The notes: a model not told the origin generated them from the sequence alone. 64,000 bases of DNA from Morchella semilibera (GCA_009192285.1 CM018603.1:1-64000); one strand, 5' to 3'; positions 35,215 through 46,369 are shown, numbered from the stretch's first letter. Program-made: numbers and translations.

Positions 35215-36040
35215 ACAGCAACCCTATATTCAGTTCCTAACGGTGCTTCTAATAATTTCTGTCTCCACCTATAATCAATATACCCCTAGAGTCGCACTAT
35301 ATCAGCAAATCCCTATTCAACATATTCTCGGTATGAAGCCATCAATTGATTAAATCTCTTTTCCTCTTCGCTAATATATAAATTATGGAAAGGTGATAAT
35401 AAAACACTGGAGACTGAATATGCTGGATCTCCATAGATGCAGAACTGTGGAGCATGAAGAAGGTAACGTTCTTTAAGGTGACTTTCACGTAAAGAATAAT
35501 TGTCGTTTCTTCAGCCTTCAACTGGACTGAATAGATGAGAGATCAAACCATTAGGGCTTTTGACTGCTGAGTATTTTACTAAAGCATGGTGTTTTTTGTG
35601 ACCATTGTATACTGTTCTTTGCCATACAATAGGCCTACAAATATATTGTATCGTGCAGTCAATAAACACCCAGCAATTTCGTAGTGGAACACCTTTTCTG
35701 TGTATGGCTGCAGCAAATAATGAAAGTCGGTCGCGCGTTAAATGTCCTGAATTGAAATCGCAAAGAGGAAAATCCCAGTTGGTATGAATTTCCGTCAACA
35801 TCCCAAAAATGCTTCAGAGATCATAGAAGCAGAGTAACCAAGTAATAAAGAGAGTGTTTGCAGATGATTAGGCCAAGCGAGTCTAGCACATAGCAAAAAA
35901 AAACCTTCTTCTCTTGAAAATCTATATCGTGAAGGTGTGCTGAAAGATTCGGGTGGAGTAAGTGCGTTTGACAATTCTTTGATATCTCAAGAGGTAAACC
36001 GTGTAAGATGACAAAAGTCATTCTCAGTTAAGGAACTAAA
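35215..36040 (-). pseudogene. Harbinger 2 DDE transposase, degraded
   Basis: Minus strand. In order: RYRFSREEGFFLLCARLAWP, LLGYSASMISEAFL, NWVFIDCTIQYICRP, VYNGHKKHHALVKYSAV, NGLISHLFSPVEG, CIYGDPAYSVSS and a C-terminal KLLEAPLGTEYRVAVLLT. These are the blocks of the DDE_Tnp_4 family in which FIDGT, RRHD and VEWGF carry the catalytic acids. First Asp (FID), second Asp and the Glu of YVE are still there, but several in-frame stops and at least one frame change break the gene. It is a different subfamily from the transposase at 28098. Confidence 0.7.
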
Positions 36041-36227
36041 ATCGATTTTTTGACGTGGTTGGGTAATGGGACTATCAAGATTTTCCACTAGAAATAGGAA
36101 TACATCCTAATCGTTCGCATTTGTATATCACAGCTCCGCCTCTTGCACCTCGCCCCCCGCCAAGGCGTCTTCAGAACAGGGTTGTTGGATAATATTGGTC
36201 GATGTCGGAACTAGAATGATGGATTAG

Positions 36228-36540
36228 TTTCATGGATACGCTAGGTTCGGAGGACTGGAACGATTGGTCGGGTTGGGATTACTGTAAGCTAGGAGGTGGA
36301 GATGAGTCAGAATAGGTTCTATGGGTTTCTGTTACGCGAGATTGTGAGTAATGGTTGTGGTTACGAGAGGATATGAGTCAGGCTTGGCTCTGGAATAACG
36401 GGTATATAAGTGGGGCAACAGTGCCTACTCCTGTACTTTTCTTTCTTCTCTTTCTTCTCTACGCAACGTCTTCTGTATCTATCTACAATACATTATAGTC
36501 TCTACTTTCTATTAGTGACTATCGCCGTCTTCTATATTTA
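36228..36540 (+). repeat. Chromovirus 5' LTR
   Basis: Begins TTTCATGGATACGC, carries a TATATAAG promoter-like word, and matches the 3' LTR closely. Confidence 0.85.
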
Positions 36541-37497
36541 TTGTTGCCCTCAGTTTTTCGTTCTGAGAAGTTTCCAGATCCGCCTAAGTTCAATGGGACT
36601 CGCAAGGAGCTACCAGGGTTCCTTAACCTCCTTCGTACCAAACTCAGGGTTAACTACGACAGGTTCCTGAATGAAGAGGCCAAGGTGTTCTATGCCGTCT
36701 CTCGGTTGGAAGGGAAGGCTTTAGATCAAGTCATCCCAATGGCCACTGGAGATGCCGCTCCATTTGTTTCTGTCGCTACCTTTGTTGCATTTTTGGAAGC
36801 ATCTTTTGGAGACCCAGATCCCCGAGGCACAGCCAGAAGGGAGCTCCAAGGCCTCCGCCAAGGCAAAGGAGACTTCGCGACCTATCTTACTCAATTCCTA
36901 CGCATTATGGGCCAACTTGATTATAATGAGGAAGCCAAGAAGGACGCACTGGAGACTGGACTGTCTGACGACCTTAAGGATGCTATGATCTATCAGGATA
37001 CTGCTGAGGAAGGCTTTGATGCCTATGTCAGGAGACTTATGACTATGGACAATAGGATTAGGGCCAGGAAGGATGTCCACAAAACCAACAGGAACCCGAT
37101 GGGACAATTCGCCTCCCAACCTGCTCCCCCACATCCGTCGCATACGCCAGGAGGCCTGGCCCCTATGGACCTTTCCGCCCTTCAGGCTCGCCCCATCGTA
37201 CGCCCTCCACCAGAAGAAAGGTATGCATTTGCCAATGGCCGCCGACACACCACTGCTGCTGAAAAGAAATGGAGGATGGAGAACGGCCGCTGTGCCTACT
37301 GTATCGCTCCCGACCACGTCTTCGCCAACTGCCCCCAAGGCAATCGCCCACGCGCTCCTCCTCCAGCTATGAGAGGTGCCGCTCTATCTGCTCCCCCTGC
37401 CGCCCCTATTGAAGCCCCCGCTCCTATTTCTCCTTCTTCTTCTTCTTCCTTGTCTACGGATATTGTGTTGTCCTCTGGTAATTCGGGTTTTCAGTAG
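36541..37497 (+). mobile_element. Chromovirus gag region
   Basis: Retrotransposon Gag-type capsid sequence with a CCHC zinc knuckle, CAYCIAPDHVFANC, near 37291-37332, followed by a Pro/Ser-rich tail. Part of the element at 36228-42268. Confidence 0.85.
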
Positions 37498-37586
37498 TCC
37501 CTGGCCAGTATCATGGCCCTTGCCAGGGACCTTTAAAGGAATTTTCTTTATCTGCATTTTCTATTTCTGGGTTTTCGGTTTCAGTT

Positions 37587-40500
37587 GTGGCAGAGGAGGA
37601 ATTAAATGGAGAACACTTAGTTGTAGCTTGTAACATTGCTCACAATAAGATCCCTATTTCCACCTATGCTATGATTGATACTGGGGCCTCGGGATTCGCA
37701 TTCATTGATGAAACCTTTGCGCGCCATCATCAACTTCCTCTTCTCCCCCTCAAAACTCCTCGGACTCTTGAAGTAATCGATGGGAGACCTATTGCATCCG
37801 GACAGATTACCTCGATATGCCGTGTACCTCTACTTATCGGCTCCCATCAAGAACAAATTCCACTCTTCGTTACTAAGCTGGGACAGTACCCCCTAGTTCT
37901 TAGTATTCCTTGGCTACAACATCACGATGCCACCCTTAAATTTAAGAATAATACGGTGGCCTTTGACTCGGAGTTCTGCAAAAAGAACTGCAACTCTACG
38001 ACTACCCTCGATGTTATCCTCGGCATTAAACCCCCAACCTACATGATAGGCCCTGTCCCATTTAGTCGCCTCACCCGTCGTAAACAATTACAGATCTGCA
38101 GTATAACATTGTACAAGATTGAGGAGGCCCTCCAGGATGTTCCAAAAGATGGATGGAAACAAAAGATACCCGAACGCTATCATAATCGATTGAAGACGTT
38201 CGATGAAGCCTTCGCCCAGGACCTACCGCCTCGCCGCCCATATGATCATAAGATACCTTTGAAGGAAGGCAAGGAGCCCCCATTTGGTCCTCTTTATGGC
38301 ATGTCCAGGAACGAGTTGCTCGCACTAAGGGACTATATTCGGGAAAATCTCTCTAAGGGCTTTATCCGCGCCAGTTCGTCCCCGGCTGGGGCTCCGGTAT
38401 TATTTGTTAAGAAAGCTGACGGGTCCCTTCGTCTCTGTGTGGACTACCGAGGATTAAACGAGTTGACGGTCAAGAACTGATACCCATTACCCTTAATTCG
38501 AGAAACTTTGAACCGTCTCTCTAAAGCCAAGTGGTATACTAAGTTGGACTTAAGACAGGGATATAATCAAATCCACATGGCTGAAGGGGAGGAGTGGAAG
38601 ACAGCATTTAGGACCCGCTACGGTCATTTTGAATACACCGTAATGCCATTTGGTCTTACCAATGCCCCCGCTCCCTTTCAACACTTTATCAATGATTGTC
38701 TTCGAGAACATTTGGATCAATTTTGCACTGATATTTGGATGACATTCTTATATATAGCAACTCCCTCGAAGAACACGAACAACATGTCGAAATAATATTG
38801 GGAATCCTACAGGAGAACGGAATTCTGTTGAAACCAGAGAAGTGCGAATTTCATACTCAAAGCACCACCTATCTCGGGTTGATTATCGAACCCAATGGCA
38901 TTCGCATGGATCCTCATAAGGTATCGGCGGTACAAGAATGGACTACCCCTAAGTCAGTTAAGGACGTACAAGCCTTTTTGGGCTTTGCCAATTTTTACCG
39001 TCGCTTTATTTTTAGATTCTCGAAACTTGCATCCCCCTTGACTAAACTTACGAAGAAAAATGTTTCTTTTTTGTGGACCTCGGAAGTAGAGGTAGCCTTT
39101 CAATCCTTGAAAGAGGCCTTTACCACTGCCCCCATTTTGATTCACTTCGACCCCGAAAAGCCAATTACGGTGGAAACAGATGCGTCGGACTATGTTGCCG
39201 GTGGTATACTTTCCCAATGTGATGAACAAGGGAAATTACACCCTGTGGCATTTTTCTCTAAAAAACATACGCCTGCAGAATGCAACTATGAGATTTACGA
39301 TAAAGAGCTACTGGCGATAATTAGATGTTTCGAAGAATGGAGGCCGGAGTTGGAAGGAGCTAAACACCCTATTGAGGTAATTTCCGATCATAAGAACCTC
39401 GAATACTTTATGTCCACCAAGCAGCTTAACAGGAGACAAGTACGATGGGCCAAATATTTGTCGCGTTTTAATTTTGTTATTAAATATAGACCGGGGAGGC
39501 AGAGTCGGAAGCCGGATGCGTTGACTAGGAGATCAGGAGATCTCCCTGAGGAAGGGGAAGAAAGATTGTTGCATCAGAGTCAGATAGTTTTGAAGAAGGA
39601 AAATTTGGATCCTAAGCTAAGTTTGTTAGCGGGTTCTTTAGCAAATGGACCTGCTGAAAAGAACGCCCCCCTACAGAAATTACTCGATGAAGGATACTTA
39701 GCTGACCCATTCCTACAAAAGATCTTGGACCTACAGCAGACAGATATAAAACACTGCAAGGAGATCTCCCTAGCGGAATGTACTGAATTAGACGGCCGCC
39801 TGCTCTATCGCGAAAGTATTTATATTCCCGATTATGCACCACTGAAGCTGGAGATCCTGAAACAATACCATGACGCCCCCTCGGCAGGACATCCTGGCAG
39901 AGAAAAAACCTTTGAATTGGTTAGCAGGGATTATTATTGGCCAAATATGCATGAATATATCGGTCAATATATTCGGAATTGCCACATCTGCCAGCGAAGT
40001 AAATCAACGACACATGGAAAGTTAGGAGTACTTCGACCGCTACCTATACCAGAACAACCCTGGAGAGAGATATCGATGGATTTCGTTACAGGCCTACCAG
40101 AAAGTGAAGGATACGATGCTATACTGGTGGTTGTGGACCGGCTTACGAAGATGCGTCACCTCTTACCCTGCAATACTACGGTCAATGCAGAAGATTTAGC
40201 CGAGCTATATTTGCAACACATGTGGAAGCTGCATGGTCTACCTACATCTATCACGTCCGACAGGGGAACCCAATTTACCGCGAAGTTCTGGAAATCCCTT
40301 TGCAAGCAATTGAAAGTTGAAGCCAGGATGTCAAAAGCCTTTCACCCGGAGACAGATGGTCAAATAGAGAGACTGAATGCAGTGATAGAGCAATACCTCC
40401 GAGGGTATGTGTCATATCAACAGGACGACTGGGCTAAGTGGCTGCCGATGGCGGAATTTGCAGCAAATAATCAAGTGTCAGCCTCCACCAAAGCCACTCC

Positions 40501-41627
40501 GTTCTTTGCCAATTATGGCTACGACCCTCGATTTACGATGGACCTACGGAAATTGGAGAAAACTCCACCGAGTCTCGACGCCCACGACTTTGTGTCACGG
40601 CACGTCTGGGATAGTAGGAAGGGATTGAGCAGGGATGTTGGGTTTCTTCGGGATGAGTTATCGGGTTTTAGTATGAGGATCGGTTAGTGGTGCGGGGAGT
40701 CTTCTTTAGGTTTCTATGGGTTTCCGTAGTACGGATTAGTAATCGGTGAAATTGGAAGGTTATATATACGGCTAGGATTTCCTTTGTCTTTCCTTTTCTT
40801 CTTTCCTTACGCAACCTCCTGTTATCAACCTTTTCCTTTAGGTTTCGGTTCTCGTTCTCGTCTGTAGTTCTTTAGTCTGTTCGATAATAAATTATACTTG
40901 GTTCTTTACTTCTCCGCGCCCTGTCTTCGGTTGTGCCCCTTGGTACCCCGCTCCTGTACCCGTCTGCCTCGGTTAACCCTTGGCCTCCTGTCGCCTCTCA
41001 CCCTTGCCTATGACCGTGATCCGAGCGATCTACTGGTGCCTCCGCGTATACGTTGAACTCAGAGACTCCCTGTGGACCCTCTGCCCGACCCTGCTCCTAC
41101 TCTAGATCTTTCCCATCCCAGTACCCGACCCCGCCCCGTAACACTTTGCAGGCAAGATGTAGGAATTGCATGACTACCTACAGACTCAACTTCGGACCGC
41201 TCAAGACCAACGAGAAAAGTCAGTTAATTCGAAGCGTACTCCCGCCCCACGTTACGAAGTTGGCGATATGGTGTTTGTTTCAGCAAAGAATATTCGAACT
41301 TCGCGGAATTCCAGGAAGCTTGATTGGAAAAAACTGGGACCTTTTCCCGTTCAAGAGGTCATTTCGCCCTATGCTTATCGATTGAGTTTACCTAATTCGA
41401 TGAAGATGCATCCCGTCTTTCATGTCTCCCTGTTGGATCTTGCCGCCGTCGACCCTGTACCGGGACAAATACAATCACCCCCCCCGCCTATTATTGTTGA
41501 TCAGGAGGAAGAATATGAGGTCGAAGAAGTTCTGGATTCGAGGCATCATGGAAAGCAGGGACTTCAGGACTATGTGAAGTGGACGGAGTATGCTAACCCT
41601 ATGTGGGAACCTGCCGATTATCATCAA
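37587..41627 (+). mobile_element. Chromovirus pol region
   Basis: Contains, in order, an aspartic protease (DTGASG), reverse transcriptase, RNase H, an integrase with an HHCC finger (CHICQRSK) and catalytic core, and a chromodomain near the end (YVKWTEYANPMWEPADY). Broken in this copy and interrupted by the H solo LTR at 40593-41143. Confidence 0.88.
40593..41143 (+). mobile_element. Solo LTR, family H, inside the chromovirus
   Basis: Starts TGTCACGG, ends CCCCGTAACA, 551 bp, with 5-bp target duplications CTTTG at 40588-40592 and 41144-41148. Its end resembles the E LTR end (CCCGACCCCGCCCCGT), so E and H are probably related families. Confidence 0.92.
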
Positions 41628-41764
41628 CATCAGCAAGACTTGATTTGTCTCCTGATGTCTCCTGAGCCTCAGGAGACTTAAAAAATATCCAGGAGTCTCA
41701 GGAGACTCTCAGGAGACCCGGGAGACTACTGGGAGACTCCAGTCATAAGTTGAGTTTGCTGATG
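41628..41764. mobile_element. MITE family D (137 bp), copy in the chromovirus
   Basis: Starts CATCAGCAAG, ends TTGCTGATG, flanked by AA at 41626-41627 and 41765-41766. By eye about four differences from the copy at 32223 over 137 bases. It postdates the chromovirus insertion. Confidence 0.93.
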
Positions 41765-41867
41765 AACAGACTACCGCCGTTGAGGAATTTCATATACGCT
41801 ATCCCGCTAAACCAGGACCAGGGGAAATCAAGGCTCGCAGGAGCTCGCGCTTTAGGGGAGGAGCTAC

Positions 41868-42268
41868 TTTCATAGATACGCTAGGTTCGGAGGACTGGAA
41901 CGATTAGTCGGGTTGGGATTACTGTAAGCTAGGAGGCGGGGGTGAGTCAGAATAGGTTCTATGGGTTTCTGTTACGCGAGATTGTGAGTAATGGTTGTGG
42001 TTACGCGAGGATATGAGTCAGGCTTGGCTCTGGAATAACGGGTATATAAGTGGGGCAACAGCGCCTACTCCTGTACTTTTCTTTCTTCGCTTTCTTCTCT
42101 ACGCAACGTCTTCTGTATCTATCTACAATACATTATAGTCTCTACTTTCTATTAGTGACTATCGCCGTCTTCTATATTTATTGTTCATACTTCCCCTCTC
42201 CTGGGAAGTATCGTTGTCACTACCCCGCACCCTGCGGAACGAAGCTACACACCCCCACCCCCTGGAGA
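41868..42268 (+). repeat. Chromovirus 3' LTR
   Basis: Begins TTTCATAGATACGC just after a purine-rich AGGGGAGGAG tract; ends at the ATTAG target duplication. Confidence 0.8.
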
Positions 42269-42859
42269 ATTAGGAAGGAGTTCGGGAATGGAATATAAGC
42301 ACTAGGAAGGATTGGGTAGTAACGGGATGGGATGGGGTTTATTGGGAATAGTACGGGTGGCACGGGAGTGTGGGAGTTTCTATGGAGTTCTACGGTATGA
42401 GTCATTGGTGCGGGGGAATAGTTGTATATATAGTGTTCGTTCTTTCCTATGTTTCTGCCTCTTCAGGCAACGTCTTCTTTCTGTTAGCAATATACTACTT
42501 TGGCTTCGGCCCTTCTGTCCCTGCCTTGCTCCCGAACCTGAACCCGAACCTGAGCCCGAACCTGAACCTGCCTCGCCTCAGTATCTCCTAAGCTGACCCT
42601 GCCCCTGCCTTCATCCCTGAATTTACCCGTTTGCCCTTTGACCCGACTCCGCTCCATTAGATTGTAGCTTATAGCTGGCTTAACAGATTCTGATTAAATG
42701 GCATCGAGAGAATAGATACAACTCACTCAGGTCCGGATGTGCTAGTTCTCCTTCCTAATACTACGTAATCTTAATCTTTTTCCCTCAGTCCCACCTGCCA
42801 AGAATTGGAAATTTAAGCTCAAAATTTGTCAAATCAACCGAGGCTAATATACTCTATTG

Positions 42860-44259
42860 GTTTGAATTTGCAATAGAACGTGGAATGAGTGTCTACAAAT
42901 CGGGAGGCTCCTTAAGGGAAGCGAGGGGGCGCAAGAACAAGGACAATTCCCGAAGGTAAAGAAAGGGTAAAGAGCAGTGAGTCAGGATAGAATGTAAGTG
43001 CCTAGCTCTAATTCTTCAAAAGGAAAAGGCAGGACTCAGACGGGAAGGGACTCTAGTGAGGGAAAATATATATTGGAGTATTTACTAGAGTTCAGTGAGG
43101 AGAACATTACGTGAAGAGAAAAGGGATGTAGTATAATATACCGATGGACCTTTATAGTACCTCTTCACTTGATGACAGCGATACTCAAGAGCCCTAATGA
43201 CCAATATGAGAATGTTACAGCATAAGAAAAAGAAAAAGAAAGAGAGCAACAGAATAATTATAGAATGATATTGGGGATAAATTGAAGATAGAGACCAATG
43301 AATCAGCAACGTCTAGTAGGAAGGCAGTATGGTGTGCCCACAGTCCTACAAATATGTATCTCAAACCCAAAGGGAAAGAGAGAAGCAATGCAAAGGGATG
43401 TCGAATATACATTCATCGGGAATAAACTGCGGCCTGAAGGAGGACCACTGTTTGGAGTAGTATCAAATTAGTAAAGGAGGAAGACGTCAAAGGGAATCCC
43501 ACACAAAAATACCACATCTACCCACTGCACCGATTATCATACTAGAATCACAATCTTTTACCAAGATCACATAATTAGCCTGCCATTATTCTCTGTCAGT
43601 GTAATGACCTTCCTGTACCTTTGTGTGTGTCGGGAGACTGGTGACCTACAAGGACTATGTCCATGATATACTTGGGTATAGGAGTTAGACCAAGAAAATG
43701 TGTTTGTATGCCAAACAATCCCTGCGTTGTCACTCACAGTTTCTGGTTCTAATACGCCGTCCCCCATACCCGAGTACAGAATATCTCTGTTGTGGCGCGG
43801 AGTTTTGTGCTGGGGGGGAGGGTTGACATTACTTGCGTTTAGGATAGTTGCCACCCAACCTTTGCTTATATCTCATCCTAAACTACAAATTTGGCAAGTA
43901 GAATACAAGTGGGAGAATCTCTCGTATATTAGCATGGTCTATCAGCAAACTCACATGTCTCCGCCTGGTGCACTGGCGTCCCTGGTGCTTCAGGTGTTGA
44001 AAACACAGACCGCGCTCCCAGGAAAAGGGCGCCGCCAAGGGGATCGGTTTCCGCCACCAGCACCTGGCATACACTATTGTTCCCAGGCACATCCTCTCTC
44101 TGGACAGTGGCGATTAGACAATTGATAAAGCAAATGATCATGAAGCGCGCGAGTCTTTATTTATTTCTATATAGTCTAATAATATCTATGTACATATGTA
44201 TGCCTCTGCCCGAGCCTGCGCGCCTACCTGCACGACTATCTACCTGTAGAAGTCATAGA
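42860..44259. other. Gene-free stretch
   Basis: Purine-rich in places (42930-43050, 43210-43250). Open frames on both strands near 43700-44130 overlap one another and match nothing I know. Confidence 0.4.
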
Positions 44260-44361
44260 TTTGGGTGTGTCCTATGCGTGGTTTTGGGCGTATCCTAGGC
44301 GTCGATTTGAGCGTGTCCTAGGCGTCGATTTGGGCATGTCCTAGGCAAGGTTTTGGGCGTT
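44260..44361. repeat. Tandem repeat, about 4.5 x 23 bp
   Basis: Imperfect copies of TTTGGGCGTGTCCTAGGCGT plus three bases. Just downstream, 44420-44460 has a second short array of GGAGGCGGAAAT/GGAGGTGGAAAT. Confidence 0.8.
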
Positions 44362-44593
44362 AATGTGGACACTGTATAGTCATTAGGATGGGTATCTAAA
44401 TATAGAGATAGGGAGATACTCAAGATGGAGGCGGAAATGGAGGTGGAAATGGAGATGGAGGCGGGAGACCAGTAAGACCTGGAGATCGCCGCCCTGACGA
44501 GAGGCTTACGCCTAGGGCTGCAGGCTTGGAGTCTCCGCCCTGGCGAAAGGGTTGCGCCTGGAGATGGTGTAGCTGGGATGCTCACCAGGAGCT

Positions 44594-45358
44594 TGTGACG
44601 GAGTAACCCGACGCAAAGAAGAAGATGACAATGATGACGCAGAAGAACCCAAGGGGCACGCCGAGCGACGAGGAGACTGACGAAGACAAGGGCAACACCG
44701 GGCAGGCACAAGCACAGGCACCGGCAAAGGCAAAGGCAAGGGCAAAGGCACAAGGGCACAGGGCAGGGAGAGTGAGGACCAGATGGACCTCAACGAGAAC
44801 GATAAGAGATACTATGAACTTCCTCTGGTCAGAGGATCAAGTATTTGGTACGAGAGGCTATGGCTTAGAAATAGGAGTAGATTCCTATATACCGAGATAA
44901 CAGGAAGACGAGACAGAGAAGAAAGAAAGAAAGAACTAAGGAAAACATCTAACCCCGCTATTTAACATTCTCCTCCACCAGTCCGCTATGACTCATACAT
45001 CACCCCATAGAAACCCATAGAAATCCATCGCATCCACATCTCATATTCCTTCCCATCTTCGCTATTTTATATTACAAATCCATCACGCCACCGAACCTCC
45101 TAGAACCCAATGACGACACCCCCCTTTAGCACACCCCTTCCTCGCTTAACCATTCATCAGCAAACTCAACTTGTGACTGGAGTCTCCCAACAGTCTCCCA
45201 GGTCTCCTGAGAGTCTCCTGAGACCTCTAGATATTTTCTGAGTCTCCTGAGGCTCAGGAGACATCAGGAGACAAATGAAGTCTTGCTGATGTTCCTAAAC
45301 AATCACAACAGCACTTCCACTACCAAACCCTCGGGGCTAATGCCAAGACGCCGGGACA
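44594..45358 (-). mobile_element. Solo LTR, family F, copy 3, carrying a D MITE
   Basis: On the minus strand it starts TGTCCCGGCG and ends CCGTCACA. Target duplications GAGCT at 44589-44593 and 45359-45363. It contains a D MITE at a site different from that in F copy 2. Confidence 0.9.
45155..45291. mobile_element. MITE family D (137 bp), copy in F LTR 3
   Basis: Starts CATCAGCAAA, ends TTGCTGATG, flanked by TT at 45153-45154 and 45292-45293. Independent of the insertion in F copy 2, where the matching position is unoccupied. Confidence 0.92.
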
Positions 45359-45363
45359 GAGCT

Positions 45364-45765
45364 CCTGTCACCTCTAAGTGGTAATGTTTGGCATCCACGC
45401 CCTAGCGGAGGGGTTTGCGCTAGGAGAAGAAGTTTGTTGATGAGTGCATCTAGGAAGTGATTGATACTATACATAGCAAAATTGTGAGAGGTTGATCGTA
45501 CTCTAAGTGTGGCACACTACTTATCCAAACATTTTCCCACCTAATTCGAAATCACATGATCTTTATATATGAGAAAGATTTCGCAAAATGTTTCAAACGT
45601 CCAAGGGATACAATTGAAGGAACTTGGGAATTTAACCGTTGAACGCATGTTAACCAAATGATTGACGGAAATAAGCCATTAGGGCAGGGACATTTATTCC
45701 TGTATATAACTTAATGATAAGAACTGCTAAATGGCTCTCTGTCGTAACATCTACCACCCAATCAT
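45364..45765. other. Gene-free stretch
   Basis: 45394-45420 holds CGCCCTAGCGGAGGGG..GCGCTAGG, a partner of two similar words at 44489-44515 and 44537-44563. 45560-45610 shares words with 25060-25110 (GAGA.AGATTTCGC..AATGT.TCA.ACGTCCA), an undefined dispersed repeat. Confidence 0.35.
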
Positions 45766-46043
45766 CTACGAAATTAAGATAAAGTTAGTATGGAAGGGTC
45801 CTAATTTCAAGCATATGCCTTTATTATTTTGAGGAGTATCTGTTACAGGATTGCTTGGAAGTGCGGTACCGGTAGTACAATAGTATTGTCCTGATACATC
45901 GGCACAATGGAAGAGTAACGTACGCCCAAAGAAGCGGGATTCGGTAATAACTTGGCAACCACAAACACACCTCAGTAATGGACCCTTAGTTACTCTACCT
46001 TGTAGGAAGTCGGAGCAGTAGCGCAGGCATTGCGGGAGATTTG
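45766..46043 (-). CDS. Cysteine-rich coding exon, unrecognised
   Basis: On the minus strand an open frame of about 92 codons has no ATG at its start, consistent with an internal or last exon. A TTAACTCCTCCAATAG acceptor precedes it. It contains PQCLRYCSDFLQGR, LLRCVCGCQVITESRFFG, LFHCADVSGQYYCTT and GICLKLGP, i.e. nine cysteines, several as C-x3-C, C-x-C and C-x4-C type pairs, suggesting metal binding or disulphides. It ends at a TAG. It may belong with the small exon starting at 47633 on the same strand, with mobile DNA in between, but no continuous gene model could be drawn. I do not recognise the family. Confidence 0.4.
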
Positions 46044-46080
46044 CTATTGGAGGAGTTAATGGGTTTAAGGGGGTTTTTTA

Positions 46081-46369
46081 TGTATAAATAGCTAGCAGAA
46101 TTCCCGCCGTCTTAGGGAAATCATCATCCTCTCAAGCGAACGGAATCCAGTCTACAATATTACAAGTTTAAAAGCTACAGAACTATTGCTTAGCAAAAGC
46201 CATATCTTAGTGACTTCTGAGATATCCCTTTACAGTATCCTACTCACCAAGCTTAATGAGCGGACTCACACTCATGAATATGAACCGGCAAGGGCTAGCT
46301 ATTAATGACTGGATTAGAAAGGTTAGAGCTATCTACATCTCTGTAAGCCTCACGCGGGACATGCAATAA
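46081..46369 (+). CDS. Candidate short gene with TATA box, doubtful
   Basis: TGTATAAATAGC at 46081 is followed 45 bases on by a pyrimidine-rich start region (TCATCATCCTCTCAAG). The first ATG (46256) opens 37 codons beginning MSGLTLMNMNRQGLAIND and ending at 46369; a GTAAGC within it could be a splice donor. There is no homology I recognise, so this rests on promoter-like signals. Confidence 0.2.

Larger units (their letters stand above)
36228..42268 (+). mobile_element. Ty3/Gypsy chromovirus (LTR retrotransposon), broken copy
   Basis: Order of parts: LTR, Gag with a CCHC knuckle, aspartic protease, reverse transcriptase, RNase H, integrase, chromodomain, LTR. This order and the chromodomain identify a chromovirus of the Metaviridae. 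5-bp target duplications ATTAG at 36223-36227 and 42269-42273 lie within an E LTR. The two LTRs differ at only about nine sites over some 315 comparable bases by eye, so the insertion is fairly young. It carries two later insertions (an H solo LTR and a D MITE) and a handful of other breaks, so this copy is a fossil. Confidence 0.93.
36126..42661 (+). mobile_element. Solo LTR, family E, copy 3, split by a chromovirus
   Basis: The left part is 36126-36227 and the right part 42274-42661, together about 490 bp like the other E copies. It starts TATCACAG and ends CCATTAGA, with target duplications TTGTA at 36121-36125 and 42662-42666. It is inserted in Harbinger 2 just beyond the transposase start. 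Confidence 0.88.
33575..42855. mobile_element. PIF/Harbinger-type DNA transposon 2, with nested retroelements
   Basis: The left end AGAGCGTATTGGCCACGG..GATTTGGCAAATTTTAAGCTCAAA returns inverted at the right end (about 42790-42855), a long terminal repeat of roughly 60 bases. The trinucleotide ATT flanks both ends (33572-33574 and 42856-42858). The element has an accessory gene on the plus strand and a transposase on the minus strand, tail-to-tail. Without the retroelements inserted at 36126-42666 it is about 2.7 kb. Confidence 0.75.

Noticed and set aside
44295-44793. Leu/Cys-rich minus-strand frames
   Set aside because: Low-complexity translation of the F LTR purine/pyrimidine tract and the neighbouring tandem repeats.
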